A DNA stretch of 42,321 nt. Origin: Rhodopirellula sp. (lineage in GTDB: Bacteria; Planctomycetota; Planctomycetia; Pirellulales; Pirellulaceae). Positions 15,870 to 25,623 of this stretch are shown piece after piece (positions within the stretch are counted from its first letter, which is position 1; the number at the start of each line of letters is the position of its first letter). The position numbers and the translations under genes are program-made. The notes beneath the pieces were generated by a model, which saw only the letters and a program-made list of their open reading frames with translations, searched no databases and was not told the DNA's origin. The DNA lies in the NCBI GenBank assembly GCA_002698965.1, contig PAAT01000171.1, positions 108,957 through 151,277 on the forward strand, written 5' to 3'.

Positions 15870-16178
15870 ATGAAAGTTTCCCGTACGACAAAGCGATTGG
15901 CTTTAGCATTTACATTGCTGTTGGCCCTTTTCGTTGTTGATTCCGTTCAGGCATGCCCTACGTGTAAAGAGAGTTTATCCGAGAATAACAAAGAGCTTGT
16001 TCAGGGATATTTCTGGAGCATTATGTTCATGATGGCGATGCCGTTCAGCATTTTGACTGGTATTGGTACGTACTTTTACGTGCTTATACGAAAGAGCAAA
16101 AAAAACGGCGAGAAAACAGGTAGTCATAAGAAGCTTACAGAAGCAGAGTCGCTGTCTGCAGTTGTGGACGAAGCCTAA
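15870..16178 (+). CDS. Small exported or lipid-anchored membrane protein with CPTC motif
   Basis: A 102-residue protein that I do not recognise from a named family. A signal-like helix (about 9-26) ends right before Cys29 of a Cys-Pro-Thr-Cys motif. The sequence Val-Gln-Ala-Cys could be a non-standard lipobox or a normal signal cleavage site. A transmembrane helix (about 48-71) and a basic, then acidic, tail follow. The CxxC placed outside the membrane, right after SCO and CtaM, suggests copper binding or thiol chemistry in oxidase assembly; this is inference. Its stop overlaps the stop of the convergent DUF983 gene by four bases. Confidence 0.7.
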   Translation: MKVSRTTKRLALAFTLLLALFVVDSVQACPTCKESLSENNKELVQGYFWSIMFMMAMPFSILTGIGTYFYVLIRKSKKNGEKTGSHKKLTEAESLSAVVDEA

Positions 16179-16549
16179 TCTTCCCGTTCCCTGGGGTCCC
16201 ACATCTGATCAAATCCAGCCCACAGGCTTCGGGCAAAGGGGTGAATAATAGCGGGCACAATGACCACGTAGAACAAGGCCCAGATCAGAAGTGTATTATT
16301 GTCGGCCCACTTTAAGAAGTAACCTAACATGTATAGGATTGTCATCGTCAGAGCGGTGAAAGTGTAATTTACATAGATGCTACCAAGGAAGAAGCCAGCT
16401 TCTCGTTCGAAATGACAACCGCATTCGGGACAGTCGGCATTCATGATGAGCCATCGACGGAACATTTTCCCCTGCCCGCAAACGCAGCACTTTAGTCGTA
16501 GACTTTGAATTATTATTTTTAGGAATCGCATATCTATCTTTAGAAGCAT
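16175..16549 (-). CDS. DUF983 membrane protein
   Basis: A 124-residue protein. An N-terminal zinc-ribbon-like part has Cys-Cys-x-Cys-Gly and Cys-Pro-Glu-Cys-Gly-Cys clusters, followed by two hydrophobic helices (about 56-76 and 84-104) and a short polar tail with Trp-Asp-Pro. DUF983 genes sit beside cox genes in many alphaproteobacteria, so it is probably an accessory factor of oxidase assembly. The function is not established. The first ATG is at 16549. ATG 16531, with a weak AAAGA ribosome site, is an alternative start and would remove six residues. It is convergent with the oxidase cluster and overlaps its last gene at CTAA (16175-16178). Confidence 0.8.
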   Translation of the reverse strand: MLLKIDMRFLKIIIQSLRLKCCVCGQGKMFRRWLIMNADCPECGCHFEREAGFFLGSIYVNYTFTALTMTILYMLGYFLKWADNNTLLIWALFYVVIVPAIIHPFARSLWAGFDQMWDPRERED

Positions 16550-16560
16550 GTGTTGGTGAT

Positions 16561-16590
16561 TTGGATTGCCTCTACCTAAAATAGTATATA
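16561..16590 (+). promoter_or_regulatory. Possible promoter before the small membrane protein gene
   Basis: TTGGAT (16561-16566) and TATATA (16585-16590) have an 18-bp spacer, in the 106-bp gap between two divergent genes. A minus-strand TTGACC (16596-16601) is also present but lacks a matching -10. Prediction is by eye only. Confidence 0.3.
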
Positions 16591-16655
16591 GTTGAGGTCA
16601 AAACTCACTATAGAGTAACTAGTCAAATACAGCCAAATCCTGTGGAGATAATGTC

Positions 16656-16886
16656 TTGGTCAGAATAATGGGGAAACTAATGCAGATTTCCGGTCTCATC
16701 ATTCTTCCCGCCGCGATCGTATTGCAGTTAATTTTTGACGATCCGGATACCAATGAAAGTGAATTGGAACGTGCCGGACAGGATGTCTTTGGCTTTGGCG
16801 TGGACGGTTTGCTGGTGGCAATGATTTTTGGTATCTGTGTCTTTTATCTTGGGCGGATAGTGGAAGGCTACGTTGTAAAGCAGTAG
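16656..16886 (+). CDS. Small two-helix membrane protein, unknown
   Basis: A 76-residue hypothetical protein with two hydrophobic helices (about 10-27 and 50-70), joined by an acidic stretch (Asp-Asp-Pro-Asp-Thr-Asn-Glu). TTG 16656 is used because GGAG at 16644-16647 is 8 nt before it. ATG 16668 is a plausible alternative and would remove four residues. A five-codon frame (ATG 16651, Met-Ser-Trp-Ser-Glu) ends in TAATG, overlapping that ATG. It precedes the large operon by only 34 bases to the next start and probably shares its transcript. I recognise no domain. Confidence 0.55.
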   Translation: MVRIMGKLMQISGLIILPAAIVLQLIFDDPDTNESELERAGQDVFGFGVDGLLVAMIFGICVFYLGRIVEGYVVKQ

Positions 16887-16920
16887 TTGGGCGAATAACG
16901 AAATGGGCAGAGGAAAATTA

Positions 16921-19041
16921 ATGAACCGTCTTTGGCAAAGCAGTTTCTGCTTTGCGGCAGCTTTTCATTGGTGTGTACCGGTAATTCATGCTCAATCCTC
17001 TTTGGCTCCGGTGCTCAATCCCGCTGGCCTCGAAGATCAACGTCTAAACCTGTTGTCACCCGAAGGGTATCAACTCATCGAACAGGCGAATCAGGCACTG
17101 CAATCCGGTTTGTATCGGCGCGCTGAAGATCGAATGGTCCAGCTTCTCTATCAGCATACGGATTCCCTTGTTCCGTTGCCACGAATTCAGGAATTTCCAC
17201 TGCGCAACTTTGCTTCGGTACCGGAATTTGTGAATGCCTGGTACTCTCAACTGCCTGACGACTTTTCCGCTCGTGATCAGGATCGGAATAAACGTTCGGA
17301 GGCCGTTCGAATGGGGCTTGTTCCGTCATTGGAATTTGCTCGTTTCTTCCCGCAGCATATTACCAGCTCTGATTGGGATCTTGTTCTTTGCGATGAGCTT
17401 ATGAATCGTGCCGAATTGGAAGCCGCCCGTATTTTCCTGCATCGGTATAAATCTTCGCCAGTGATTGGTCTGAATAGGACCTACACAGGAAAGTGGCAGC
17501 CTGACTTTGCGATGTCCAAAGACGCGCAGTTACGCATTGGGGTAAGAAGAGTTGTACTGGATGTTCTGGAAGGGCGTGAAGTGGTAGCCAAAGAGTTACT
17601 CGAAGCGTTGACGGAGAACGGCACGGAGGATATTCGGTCTCTGGGAGGACTCAATGGAACATGGCAAAGTTTACTGGAAGGATTTTTCCAGCAGCATTTT
17701 GGAGGAACAAGACCAGTCACGCAGTTCTTACCAGAGTCAGTATTACGACGGAACAGTTCCCGCATATTTGAGTCCGGTGAGCTGTGGCGATGTGATATTT
17801 CTGCATTGGTTGATGAGCGAGGCTTGGAGCAAAAGCTAGATGTGCGTTTTAAGGTCGTCGGTGATCAACTCTTTGCCAATACCATGAATGGTATTCTGGC
17901 ATTGAACCTGACCAGTGGTCAGCCATTATTCGGTGAAGGCGACGAAGCCTATTGGCTGCTTCGTGGTCACCAGCAAGAAGTGGCCGGTTGGTTTGATTCG
18001 CAAATTCCCTATTGGGGTAATAGCACACCTGTCGTTGACGTTGTGGGAGACCTGCTGGCGGCACGTCAGGGTGACCCGGCCCTAACTCATCATCAGAGTG
18101 TTGAGTCGGGGGATATTCAAGGTAATTCGATAGTGGTTTTAGACCTTGCGGAAGAGGGACGTATGCTTGAAGGTTTCCCCCTCAAGTTACCCGTAGCACA
18201 ATCGGGGTCTTATCAGGTCTTTGCAACCGCTCCCAGAATTGTAGGTGAGCAATTGTTGGTTGGCATACGCGAGAATCAGGCTTTTCAGTGCCGACATTAT
18301 CTCGCCAGTTATGATCTGTCGGGCGGGACTCTAAATTGGAGATGTTTCGTCGGTGCGGCCAGGCCAATTGCTAATCGTACGATTACGGATTTGGTTTCAT
18401 GTGGTCTTGATGTGATTGGGGCCCAGGCGATCTTCACTACCAATACTGGGATGGTGGCATCCGTCGATCTTTCAGGCCAGCTAAATTGGGTTTGTTCTTA
18501 TCCAAGGACATATCACCCCCTTCCATCAGCTGAGCTGGAAACCAGAGTTGTGCGGCGGTCCACCGCCGGCTTTGACCGTAATGCAATGGCTGTTGTGGTA
18601 GCTCCGGCTGACTCTGAGATTGTATTCTCGCTAGATCTACGAACAGGCCTTGCCCATAATGCATATAGGGACCCCTCTCTGGCTTTGGCCGAAGTTTATG
18701 TTACTCCTTGTGGACAAATGTTGTTGAGTGGTGATAGTCTTTGGCAAATGCACACCGCTGATGATTCAAAACGAGTGCCTCTGCTTTTGCAGTCTTCTGA
18801 GGTGAAATCGCAACATTCCATCTGCATTGATGGTGACCGAGTATATCGTGTGAATGGAAGTCAGGAGTTGTACGAAGTAAGTTGGGATAGGGAGTCAGGT
18901 AAAGCTTCCGTACACCAGTCTTCGCTAGACATATCAAACGCGCACCAGATACAAATGAACCAACGGCTTGCGATTCTATTTGATGGTAAAATGTTGAAAG
19001 CATTCAAGGCAGTTCCGGCTGCGAACGTAAACGAGAAATAG
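16921..19041 (+). CDS. Exported PQQ-propeller-like protein, unknown function
   Basis: A 706-residue protein from ATG 16921, supported by AGAGGA at 16909-16914 at a good distance; ATG 16903 has no site. It has an N-terminal signal peptide (ending about His-Ala-Gln). The N-terminal 250 residues are helical and TPR-like in composition. From about residue 290 there are repeated segments of the kind [14 protein letters not shown] and Gly-x-Val-Ala-Ser-Val-Asp, plus later Ser-Leu-Asp-Leu, as in PQQ-like beta-propellers (BamB-type folds) without enzyme motifs. It heads the MoxR operon and ends 4 nt before moxR. It may be a periplasmic scaffold. Confidence 0.65.
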   Translation: MNRLWQSSFCFAAAFHWCVPVIHAQSSLAPVLNPAGLEDQRLNLLSPEGYQLIEQANQALQSGLYRRAEDRMVQLLYQHTDSLVPLPRIQEFPLRNFASVPEFVNAWYSQLPDDFSARDQDRNKRSEAVRMGLVPSLEFARFFPQHITSSDWDLVLCDELMNRAELEAARIFLHRYKSSPVIGLNRTYTGKWQPDFAMSKDAQLRIGVRRVVLDVLEGREVVAKELLEALTENGTEDIRSLGGLNGTWQSLLEGFFQQHFGGTRPVTQFLPESVLRRNSSRIFESGELWRCDISALVDERGLEQKLDVRFKVVGDQLFANTMNGILALNLTSGQPLFGEGDEAYWLLRGHQQEVAGWFDSQIPYWGNSTPVVDVVGDLLAARQGDPALTHHQSVESGDIQGNSIVVLDLAEEGRMLEGFPLKLPVAQSGSYQVFATAPRIVGEQLLVGIRENQAFQCRHYLASYDLSGGTLNWRCFVGAARPIANRTITDLVSCGLDVIGAQAIFTTNTGMVASVDLSGQLNWVCSYPRTYHPLPSAELETRVVRRSTAGFDRNAMAVVVAPADSEIVFSLDLRTGLAHNAYRDPSLALAEVYVTPCGQMLLSGDSLWQMHTADDSKRVPLLLQSSEVKSQHSICIDGDRVYRVNGSQELYEVSWDRESGKASVHQSSLDISNAHQIQMNQRLAILFDGKMLKAFKAVPAANVNEK

Positions 19042-19045
19042 GCAA

Positions 19046-20128
19046 ATGGTAACAGATATCAAGAAGGCGGTTTCAGACGTGCAGCAACTCTGTCGCAGTA
19101 TACGCGAGCAGGTTGCCGTGGAGGTCGTCGGTCAATCCGAAGTGATTGAACAGATGTTGATTGCGATGCTATGCGAAGGGCATTGCCTGTTGGTGGGCGT
19201 GCCTGGTCTGGCTAAAACTCTGATGGTCCAGACTTTAGCCAATACGATGAATTTGTCTTTTGGCCGAATACAATTTACTCCGGATTTGATGCCGACGGAT
19301 ATCACAGGCACGGAGATTATTCAGGAGAATGGTGAAACCGGTCAACGTGAGCTCGAATTTAAGCGTGGGCCACTTTTTACTAATGTATTGTTAGCTGACG
19401 AAATCAACCGAACGCCACCGAAAACTCAGGCTGCGTTGCTCGAAGGGATGCAGGAACGCCAGGTGACCGTGGGCGGGAAGACTCGGGAGCTGTCGAGCCC
19501 CTTTTTTGTGTTGGCAACTCAGAATCCTATTGAGCAGGAAGGTACTTATCCGCTTCCGGAAGCTCAGTTGGATCGGTTCATGTTCCAACTTATGATTGAC
19601 TATCCGACAGAAGAGGAAGAGTTGGAAATTGTACAACGAACCACTGGGCTGCAGCACAATACGGTTGAACAGGTGGTAGGGGCTGACGATATTGAGCGGG
19701 CCATCGCCTTGGTTCGTGAGATGCCTGTCGCTAGCCATGTCACGCAATTTGCCATTGGTCTTGCTCGATACTCACGCCCCAATGATGATGCCTCTGATTT
19801 TGTACGTGAACATGTCGCGTGGGGGGGCGGTCCTCGAAGTAGCCAGTTCTTGGTACTGGGCGCCAAAGCCCATGCGTTGCTGCATGGGAGATTATCCGTA
19901 GACTATGATGATGTGGTCGCCGTGGCTCATAGTGTCTTGAGACACCGGATTCGACTTAATTATTCAGCCACGGCTAGTCAGATTACCCCCGACGAGGTCA
20001 TTGATCATATTATTCAGCAATTGAATTCATCGGGCTCAGCTGAAATTGATAACCATTCCACTTTGACTCGGGAGCAGCGTGACCAATCTTCCAAAGTCTT
20101 TAGATCCGAAGACGCTAGCAGTTCTTGA
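19046..20128 (+). CDS. MoxR-family AAA+ ATPase
   Basis: A 360-residue chaperone-like AAA+ ATPase. Walker A is Gly-Val-Pro-Gly-Leu-Ala-Lys-Thr (residues 51-58). Walker B is Leu-Leu-Ala-Asp-Glu-Ile-Asn-Arg, followed by the MoxR segment [12 protein letters not shown]. Sensor 1 (Ala-Thr-Gln-Asn-Pro) and the Pro-Glu-Ala-Gln-Leu-Asp-Arg-Phe arginine-finger region are complete. MoxR proteins help mature or activate vWA-domain partners, which are encoded next. The last 50 bases overlap the DUF58 gene in another frame. The C-terminal tail is polar and Ser-rich. Confidence 0.93.
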   Translation: MVTDIKKAVSDVQQLCRSIREQVAVEVVGQSEVIEQMLIAMLCEGHCLLVGVPGLAKTLMVQTLANTMNLSFGRIQFTPDLMPTDITGTEIIQENGETGQRELEFKRGPLFTNVLLADEINRTPPKTQAALLEGMQERQVTVGGKTRELSSPFFVLATQNPIEQEGTYPLPEAQLDRFMFQLMIDYPTEEEELEIVQRTTGLQHNTVEQVVGADDIERAIALVREMPVASHVTQFAIGLARYSRPNDDASDFVREHVAWGGGPRSSQFLVLGAKAHALLHGRLSVDYDDVVAVAHSVLRHRIRLNYSATASQITPDEVIDHIIQQLNSSGSAEIDNHSTLTREQRDQSSKVFRSEDASSS

Positions 20129-20993
20129 TGGTCTTTCATTGAGATCTCGTCAGATAGTCGAAGGTCTACTGGCGGGGAGTCACCGAAGTCCGTTTCGAGG
20201 CGTTAGTGTTGAGTTTGCAGAACATCGTGAGTATGTTCCTGGTGACGACTTGCGCCATGTGGACTGGAAGGTTTACGGGCGTACAGACAAACTCTATCTC
20301 AAACAGTTTGTCGATGAAGCGAATATGCACTGTAGCGTGCTGGTGGATTCGTCAGCCAGTATGAATTACGGAGCTGAGGGTACGCTAAACAAGTATGAAT
20401 ATGCGCAGTGTATCGCGATCGCATTGAGCTGGCTCGTTCTGCGTAATGGTGATGCGGCAGGAGCAGGGCATGGAAACACCAAACTACAAGGTTGGTTGCC
20501 ATCGTCAACTCATCCGGACCAATTGGAACGATTGATTGAGCTCTTGCAAGCGGTTCCTTCGTCACTTCGATCGTCAGGAGATTTTAGCTTTAAGAATGTA
20601 CTTACTGAAACCGCAGAGCGACTGTCACAACGAAGTGTTGTTTATGTCATTAGCGATTTCTTAATGGAACTTCCACCGGTCTTTCAGGGGATTGAACGAT
20701 TACGAGTGGAAGGTCACGATGTAACACTGATACATATTCTGGATCGCGATGAGTTAGATTTTCCATTTGATGGGGTCCTCCAGTTAAATGGGCTTGAGGA
20801 TAACCAGAAAGTCCGAGTTGAAGCTGAGGTGATTGCTGATAGATATAAAACATTAATCAGTCAGTATTGTCAGGAATTTGAAGCCAGAAGCCGGAATCTG
20901 GGGGCTGATTATGAATTGTTTGTTACCGACGTGAACTTGCAAACAGCATTGTTGGCATATTTCCAACGCATTCAATCACGGAGGCGTTCCTGA
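20079..20993 (+). CDS. DUF58 protein (vWA-like), MoxR partner
   Basis: A 304-residue protein starting at GTG 20079, with CGGGAG just before it (20070-20074), giving a 50-nt overlap with moxR. The DUF58 core [14 protein letters not shown] is near residues 50-63. A vWA-like fold follows, with Leu-Val-Asp-Ser-Ser-Ala-Ser-Met, a complete DxSxS metal-binding (MIDAS) motif. No transmembrane segments are visible. The gene order moxR then DUF58 then BatA is the standard MoxR/Bat layout, in which the ATPase acts on these vWA proteins. Its stop overlaps the next start as TGATG. Confidence 0.92.
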   Translation: MTNLPKSLDPKTLAVLDGLSLRSRQIVEGLLAGSHRSPFRGVSVEFAEHREYVPGDDLRHVDWKVYGRTDKLYLKQFVDEANMHCSVLVDSSASMNYGAEGTLNKYEYAQCIAIALSWLVLRNGDAAGAGHGNTKLQGWLPSSTHPDQLERLIELLQAVPSSLRSSGDFSFKNVLTETAERLSQRSVVYVISDFLMELPPVFQGIERLRVEGHDVTLIHILDRDELDFPFDGVLQLNGLEDNQKVRVEAEVIADRYKTLISQYCQEFEARSRNLGADYELFVTDVNLQTALLAYFQRIQSRRRS

Positions 20994-23200
20994 TGTTTGC
21001 TTTACTGTTTGAGTCTCCGGAACGTTTGTGGTGGAGTTTTGCTCTGCTGATTCCTCTAGTCCTTCATTTGTTAAAAAGACGCCGATTTAAATCGCAGTCC
21101 TGGGGAGCCATGCAGTTTGTCTTGCAAGCGGTGCAGCAAGAGTCGCAGAAAGCCAAACTACAGAACTTGATACTGATGATGTTGCGAGTTGCCGTACTGG
21201 CGATGTTTTTGTTTGCTATCAGTGCTCCCAGTACAGTCTTGCTTAGTCCAAACGTGGGCGATGAATCCAACGGTACACATCACATCCTCATGATTGACGC
21301 TACCTATTCGTCAGGCACGATCGATGACAAAACAGGGCTGACCTCGATAGAGAAGGCAAAGCAAAAGGCGAGTGAGTATGTGCGTTCACTTCCCGATGGG
21401 GATGTTGTTTCTGTATTAACCATCGGCGATTTTCAGAATTGGGTTGTTGAAGCTCCCGGTGATGATTTTCAGCAGGTGGCAGCGGCAATCAATGAAATTC
21501 AGCCTCAGCCAACAGGCGGTAAGCTTGGCCCGGTATTTGAATTGGGGGCAGAGTTGGCGGCGAACTCTCGTGAACAGGACCCAGATTTGTTCTTCACTCA
21601 GTTCATTGTGTTTTCCGACATGGAGCGAGATGTCTGGGATGAAATAGTACTTCCGGATGCTCTGGTGCAGTCCTCGATGGAAAAGATTGCAGAGTTGGGG
21701 GAATTGTCTGTTGTTGATTGCTGCGTTGATCCTGCCGCCAATATTGCCATTAAAAATTTAACAATGAAATACCCGCAAGGTGCTTTCGCTTCGGAAGTCA
21801 CAGTCTTTGCTGAACTTGACTGCTACTATAGGAAGACGGATGGTAATGTTGGTCTCTCCTGGTTTTTGGATAACGAGTTCATTGTTCGTGATGAAGTTGC
21901 CATCAGTAGTGGTGAGACCACGACGATTGAATTGTCATTAAACAATCTTAGTTCTGGTAGTCACCAGATCGAGGCACGTTTAGACGAAGATTCATTACTC
22001 ATCGATAACCACAGATGGTTGGCCTTTGATAGCCCTGCTCGTATACGGGTTCTTTGCGTAGATGGTGCTGAAAAGGCATCGGCTGCTGTAAGCCTGGCAT
22101 TTGCTCCGAGAAATTCGCCGGACTGGCCAGTTTACGTCCACACCATCAATGAAGTTGAGTTTGAACAACAGCATCTGGAAGAATTTGATGTCATTGCGAT
22201 ATGCGAACTTGATGTTATTTCGGAGTTCAATACGCGGCGACTACTTGGGTTTGTCAAGCAAGGTGGAACTCTGTTGGTAACTCCCGGAAATTCGACAGAT
22301 TTGATTTCATATAATAATTTTTACACTTCGATTTCCCCGGGTTCGGTAGTAGGTAGTTCGGGGATTCGTTGGGGAAAGGTTGTGAATAATCCGTCCGTTG
22401 ATCAGGCTCAGCCAGATGTCCGGGTTACGAATCATGCGATTGCAAGTTTGTTCCGCAGAAATCCAAATAGCGGGATCAGGACTCTGCCAGTTTATAAATA
22501 TGTTGAGCTTGATGTTGCTTCAGACAGAACTTCTGAGATTGTTTTAGAGCTATCAAACGGTACTCCGCTATTGATGTGCAGTGCGGTCGGAAGAGGGCAT
22601 GTACTGACGATAAGTACAGCGGTTGCTATTGATCAGGAGGAAGATCGCTGGAGTGATTTGGGAACCTGGCCCAGTTTTTTACCATTGATTCATGAATCGA
22701 TGAAGTATGTCATAGAACAGGGGGTGCGAACTTCTAATGTCAATGTCGGCGTATTTCCTGAACGTCGTGTTTCTATGCAATACGGCCCTGTCTCCATTGC
22801 CGTGCAGGCTCCCGATGGACAGACACTTGAGTATGCGATGGAATTCTCACGAGACTCCGATTCAGATGAAGTCTACGCATATTGGTGGCATACGGAGTTC
22901 AAAATGCCGGGAGTGTATTATGTGAATCAACATTCAAACGACCAGGTGATAGAGACATCGCTGGTTGTAGGGAATCTTGCGGTCACCGAGAGTGCTCATG
23001 ATTTAATTGAATTCAACACACTAACCCCCTTTCTGAATGTTCGTGCTGAAACCAGCTCAGCTGGTTCCTTGGGCTTTACCGATAATAGTCGAGGATTCTA
23101 CAAAGAGCTTTTGATGCTCACCCTGATCTTGATGGTGCTGGAAATAACTTGGGTAAGGATCAGGCATGGAAGATATCGTAACGGGAGGAGGTACGCATAA
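20993..23200 (+). CDS. BatA-type membrane protein with vWA domain and altered MIDAS
   Basis: A 735-residue protein. The N-terminal aerotolerance/BatA domain has two helices (about 8-25 and 59-82) and a Leu-Lys-Arg-Arg-Arg segment. It is followed by a vWA domain whose metal motif reads Asp-Ala-Thr-Tyr-Ser, that is DxTxS instead of DxSxS. The middle part has Ig-like beta-strand segments. A segment around residues 395-445 (Phe-Asp-Val-Ile-Ala-Ile-Cys, then Gly-Gly-Thr-Leu-Leu-Val-Thr-Pro-Gly) resembles the glutamine amidotransferase-like fold common in such proteins. A C-terminal helix (about 705-722) and a basic tail end the protein. ATG 20993 overlaps the preceding stop (TGATG) and has GGAGG upstream. 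Its own stop overlaps the next start (TAATG). Confidence 0.85.
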   Translation: MFALLFESPERLWWSFALLIPLVLHLLKRRRFKSQSWGAMQFVLQAVQQESQKAKLQNLILMMLRVAVLAMFLFAISAPSTVLLSPNVGDESNGTHHILMIDATYSSGTIDDKTGLTSIEKAKQKASEYVRSLPDGDVVSVLTIGDFQNWVVEAPGDDFQQVAAAINEIQPQPTGGKLGPVFELGAELAANSREQDPDLFFTQFIVFSDMERDVWDEIVLPDALVQSSMEKIAELGELSVVDCCVDPAANIAIKNLTMKYPQGAFASEVTVFAELDCYYRKTDGNVGLSWFLDNEFIVRDEVAISSGETTTIELSLNNLSSGSHQIEARLDEDSLLIDNHRWLAFDSPARIRVLCVDGAEKASAAVSLAFAPRNSPDWPVYVHTINEVEFEQQHLEEFDVIAICELDVISEFNTRRLLGFVKQGGTLLVTPGNSTDLISYNNFYTSISPGSVVGSSGIRWGKVVNNPSVDQAQPDVRVTNHAIASLFRRNPNSGIRTLPVYKYVELDVASDRTSEIVLELSNGTPLLMCSAVGRGHVLTISTAVAIDQEEDRWSDLGTWPSFLPLIHESMKYVIEQGVRTSNVNVGVFPERRVSMQYGPVSIAVQAPDGQTLEYAMEFSRDSDSDEVYAYWWHTEFKMPGVYYVNQHSNDQVIETSLVVGNLAVTESAHDLIEFNTLTPFLNVRAETSSAGSLGFTDNSRGFYKELLMLTLILMVLEITWVRIRHGRYRNGRRYA

Positions 23201-25620
23201 TGGAATGTTCTTCTGCGATAACGCTCTGGGGACAAATTCAGACGCGTCTCCAATATAGCTGGCCCTTACCGTTGATCTGGATGCTGGCTGTCGTTGCCTT
23301 GTTGGTAATTACTGTTTGGTTGGTATTTCGTAACCAAAACTTACCGCTTCAACAGCGACTTTTACTGGTCGCACTACGGATTGCAGCCATGCTCGTACTT
23401 GTGGGGATGTTGCCGGGTTGGACATCGTACGAAGAACAGACTGGAAAGTCTGATTTGATCGTATTGATGGATATTTCAGGTAGCATGCAGTTTGAGGATG
23501 ACTTTAGGCTCAAGGATCTCACTAATGTGAGCAGACAGTGGTTATTAGAACGTTATGGCAAAGAATTTGATGAAAGGATCTCGAAGGGTGGCGACACGGT
23601 TTCATTACCAAGAATATGGTTGGCAAAAGCTTTTCTCGGAAACAGTGGTTCCAATTCTGAGACAGCGGTGGATTTACCATCGGGAGCGTTAGCCGGGGCA
23701 GAGCAAGAATACGATTTGCATGTATATGAAATAGGAGAAAGCGTCCCTCAACGCCGTCAAAATCAGTCAGCGGCAGATAGCCTGACAGACATGCAGCCCG
23801 CTGAAGGTTCTGCATTGGGAAGAGGAGTTGTTGAAGTTTTACAACGGCATCGGGGTAAGTCTGTCGCGGCGATTGTGTATCTCACCGACGGCCGGTCGAA
23901 TATCGGAGTCTCCTTAAAGCGAGCAGGTGAAATTGCGCGTAAGCTTTCAGTGCCTATTATTGTCCCTGGATTAATTGGTAGTTCTGAGAATGAAAGTATC
24001 CAATTGTTAAATCCATCCGGCCCGACCCGTGTACAGGTTGATCAGCCAACTTCGTTTGAAATTGATGTATCGCGTCATGGAGATGTTAGCCAGACTGCAG
24101 TTTTTCCATTTCGTATTGTTAGTGAAGATGGTGAACGTGAGGTGGAGGTTTCATTTGCTGAAGGGGAAGATCAGGCAACGCTTTCTATACAGCATTCGGT
24201 AGCAAACGTAGGCGAGCAGGTATTACGAGTGGAGTATGTAAGCAGTGAGATTCTGGGGAGAGACGAGCAGCGTCGTAATCGTCATCTGGAACAGCATGAA
24301 TTTCATTTTCTTGCCGTGGACGATGCGATCAACGTTTTACTTATTGAGCAGTTCCCCCGATTCGAATTTCGCACCTTGGAAGATTTACTAAGCCGGGCAA
24401 CAAACAATTCGGGACAGTCTCGTTTTCAAGTGACCACTGTACTGGGAACGGCTGATCCGCAGTTGGCTCAGGAAGATGACCGATTGTATACCAGCGTCCT
24501 AGAAGATCGAGATTGGTTGTTTGCTTTTGACGTAATTGTTGTAGGCGATGTGCCAACCGATTTACTGACTTTTGATGCGCAGTCAATTTTGGTCGATTTC
24601 GTTCAGCAACGAGGTGGAGGAATGGTCTTTATTGCGGGGGATAGGTTTTTACCTGAGCAATTTAATGACCAACCCTTGGCAGAGCTGTTTCCAGCAGAGG
24701 TTGATAGTTATGAGTCCCAATTGCAAAAAAACCAACCAGCTTCTCTCCAGCTTTCTCAGTTAGGTGAGCGAACGGCACTCACCTCCCTGACTGAAACCTC
24801 AGAGGCAAATCGTGCGGTTTGGAAGACATTGCCTGGTCCTTACTGGCTGGTTCAATCTCTATTGCTGCAATCAGGTGTCCAGGTCCTTGTCTATGCTGAT
24901 TCAGAAACGGAAGTTCGAGTGCCTCTGGTGACACAACAGTTCGCAGGAGCTGGACGTGTGATTTTTCAGGCATTCGATTCGACTTGGCGATGGAAACAGC
25001 AGACTAACCTGAAAAACGGGTATGCGCTTTATTGGACTCAATTGATCAATTATCTAGCCGGGGCAGGAGCAGGAAACGGTCGTACAGGCGTTGCACTTTC
25101 TGTCAGTACCGAGGAAGTGGCTTTTGGAGAAAGTGTCGAGGTCAAAGTGCGATTTTTGAATCCTGTAGCCGCTCCGGAGGAAGAGAGGGTCGTCGTCGAA
25201 TTGTCAGAGGAAACAGGTAAGGCAGAGATTGTTCGTTTGACGCGCAGTGGTATTTCTCAGGGGGTCTTCACGGCTAGTCTAAGTGATTTGAGGGTTGGAC
25301 AATACACCTTACGTCTGGTTAGTCCGGTTGGAATGACGTCTACCCCCGCTACGTTGAGAATGGAGGTTCGCAACCAACCTAAAGAACAGTTAATTACCAG
25401 TGGTGATGTGAAGGCATTAAGAGACCTGGCTGCTACCTCTGGCGGCGAATTTTATGAACTCAGCCAATGGGATATGATTCAGAAGGAATTGCCGCATGGT
25501 CAACGCATGGTGATTCAAGAATTGAATCGGCGTTTGTTATGGAATACTAACTGGATGGTATCTATCTTTGTGTTGTCGCTTAGCATTGAGTGGGGATTAA
25601 GACGACGGTGGTATAATTAA
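23200..25620 (+). CDS. Large vWA membrane protein with intact MIDAS
   Basis: An 806-residue protein with two N-terminal helices (about 24-43 and 54-73). The vWA domain has Leu-Met-Asp-Ile-Ser-Gly-Ser-Met (about residues 90-97), a complete DxSxS metal site, and a later Tyr-Leu-Thr-Asp-Gly-Arg motif. The next segments look Ig-like. A GATase1-like part follows, with Phe-Asp-Val-Ile-Val-Val-Gly-Asp and Gly-Gly-Gly-Met-Val-Phe-Ile-Ala-Gly. A single helix closes the protein (about 781-800). It is a second, larger BatA-like partner with a layout parallel to the preceding gene. A strong GGGAGGAGG site precedes the overlapping ATG. Confidence 0.85.
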   Translation: MECSSAITLWGQIQTRLQYSWPLPLIWMLAVVALLVITVWLVFRNQNLPLQQRLLLVALRIAAMLVLVGMLPGWTSYEEQTGKSDLIVLMDISGSMQFEDDFRLKDLTNVSRQWLLERYGKEFDERISKGGDTVSLPRIWLAKAFLGNSGSNSETAVDLPSGALAGAEQEYDLHVYEIGESVPQRRQNQSAADSLTDMQPAEGSALGRGVVEVLQRHRGKSVAAIVYLTDGRSNIGVSLKRAGEIARKLSVPIIVPGLIGSSENESIQLLNPSGPTRVQVDQPTSFEIDVSRHGDVSQTAVFPFRIVSEDGEREVEVSFAEGEDQATLSIQHSVANVGEQVLRVEYVSSEILGRDEQRRNRHLEQHEFHFLAVDDAINVLLIEQFPRFEFRTLEDLLSRATNNSGQSRFQVTTVLGTADPQLAQEDDRLYTSVLEDRDWLFAFDVIVVGDVPTDLLTFDAQSILVDFVQQRGGGMVFIAGDRFLPEQFNDQPLAELFPAEVDSYESQLQKNQPASLQLSQLGERTALTSLTETSEANRAVWKTLPGPYWLVQSLLLQSGVQVLVYADSETEVRVPLVTQQFAGAGRVIFQAFDSTWRWKQQTNLKNGYALYWTQLINYLAGAGAGNGRTGVALSVSTEEVAFGESVEVKVRFLNPVAAPEEERVVVELSEETGKAEIVRLTRSGISQGVFTASLSDLRVGQYTLRLVSPVGMTSTPATLRMEVRNQPKEQLITSGDVKALRDLAATSGGEFYELSQWDMIQKELPHGQRMVIQELNRRLLWNTNWMVSIFVLSLSIEWGLRRRWYN

Positions 25621-25623
25621 AAT

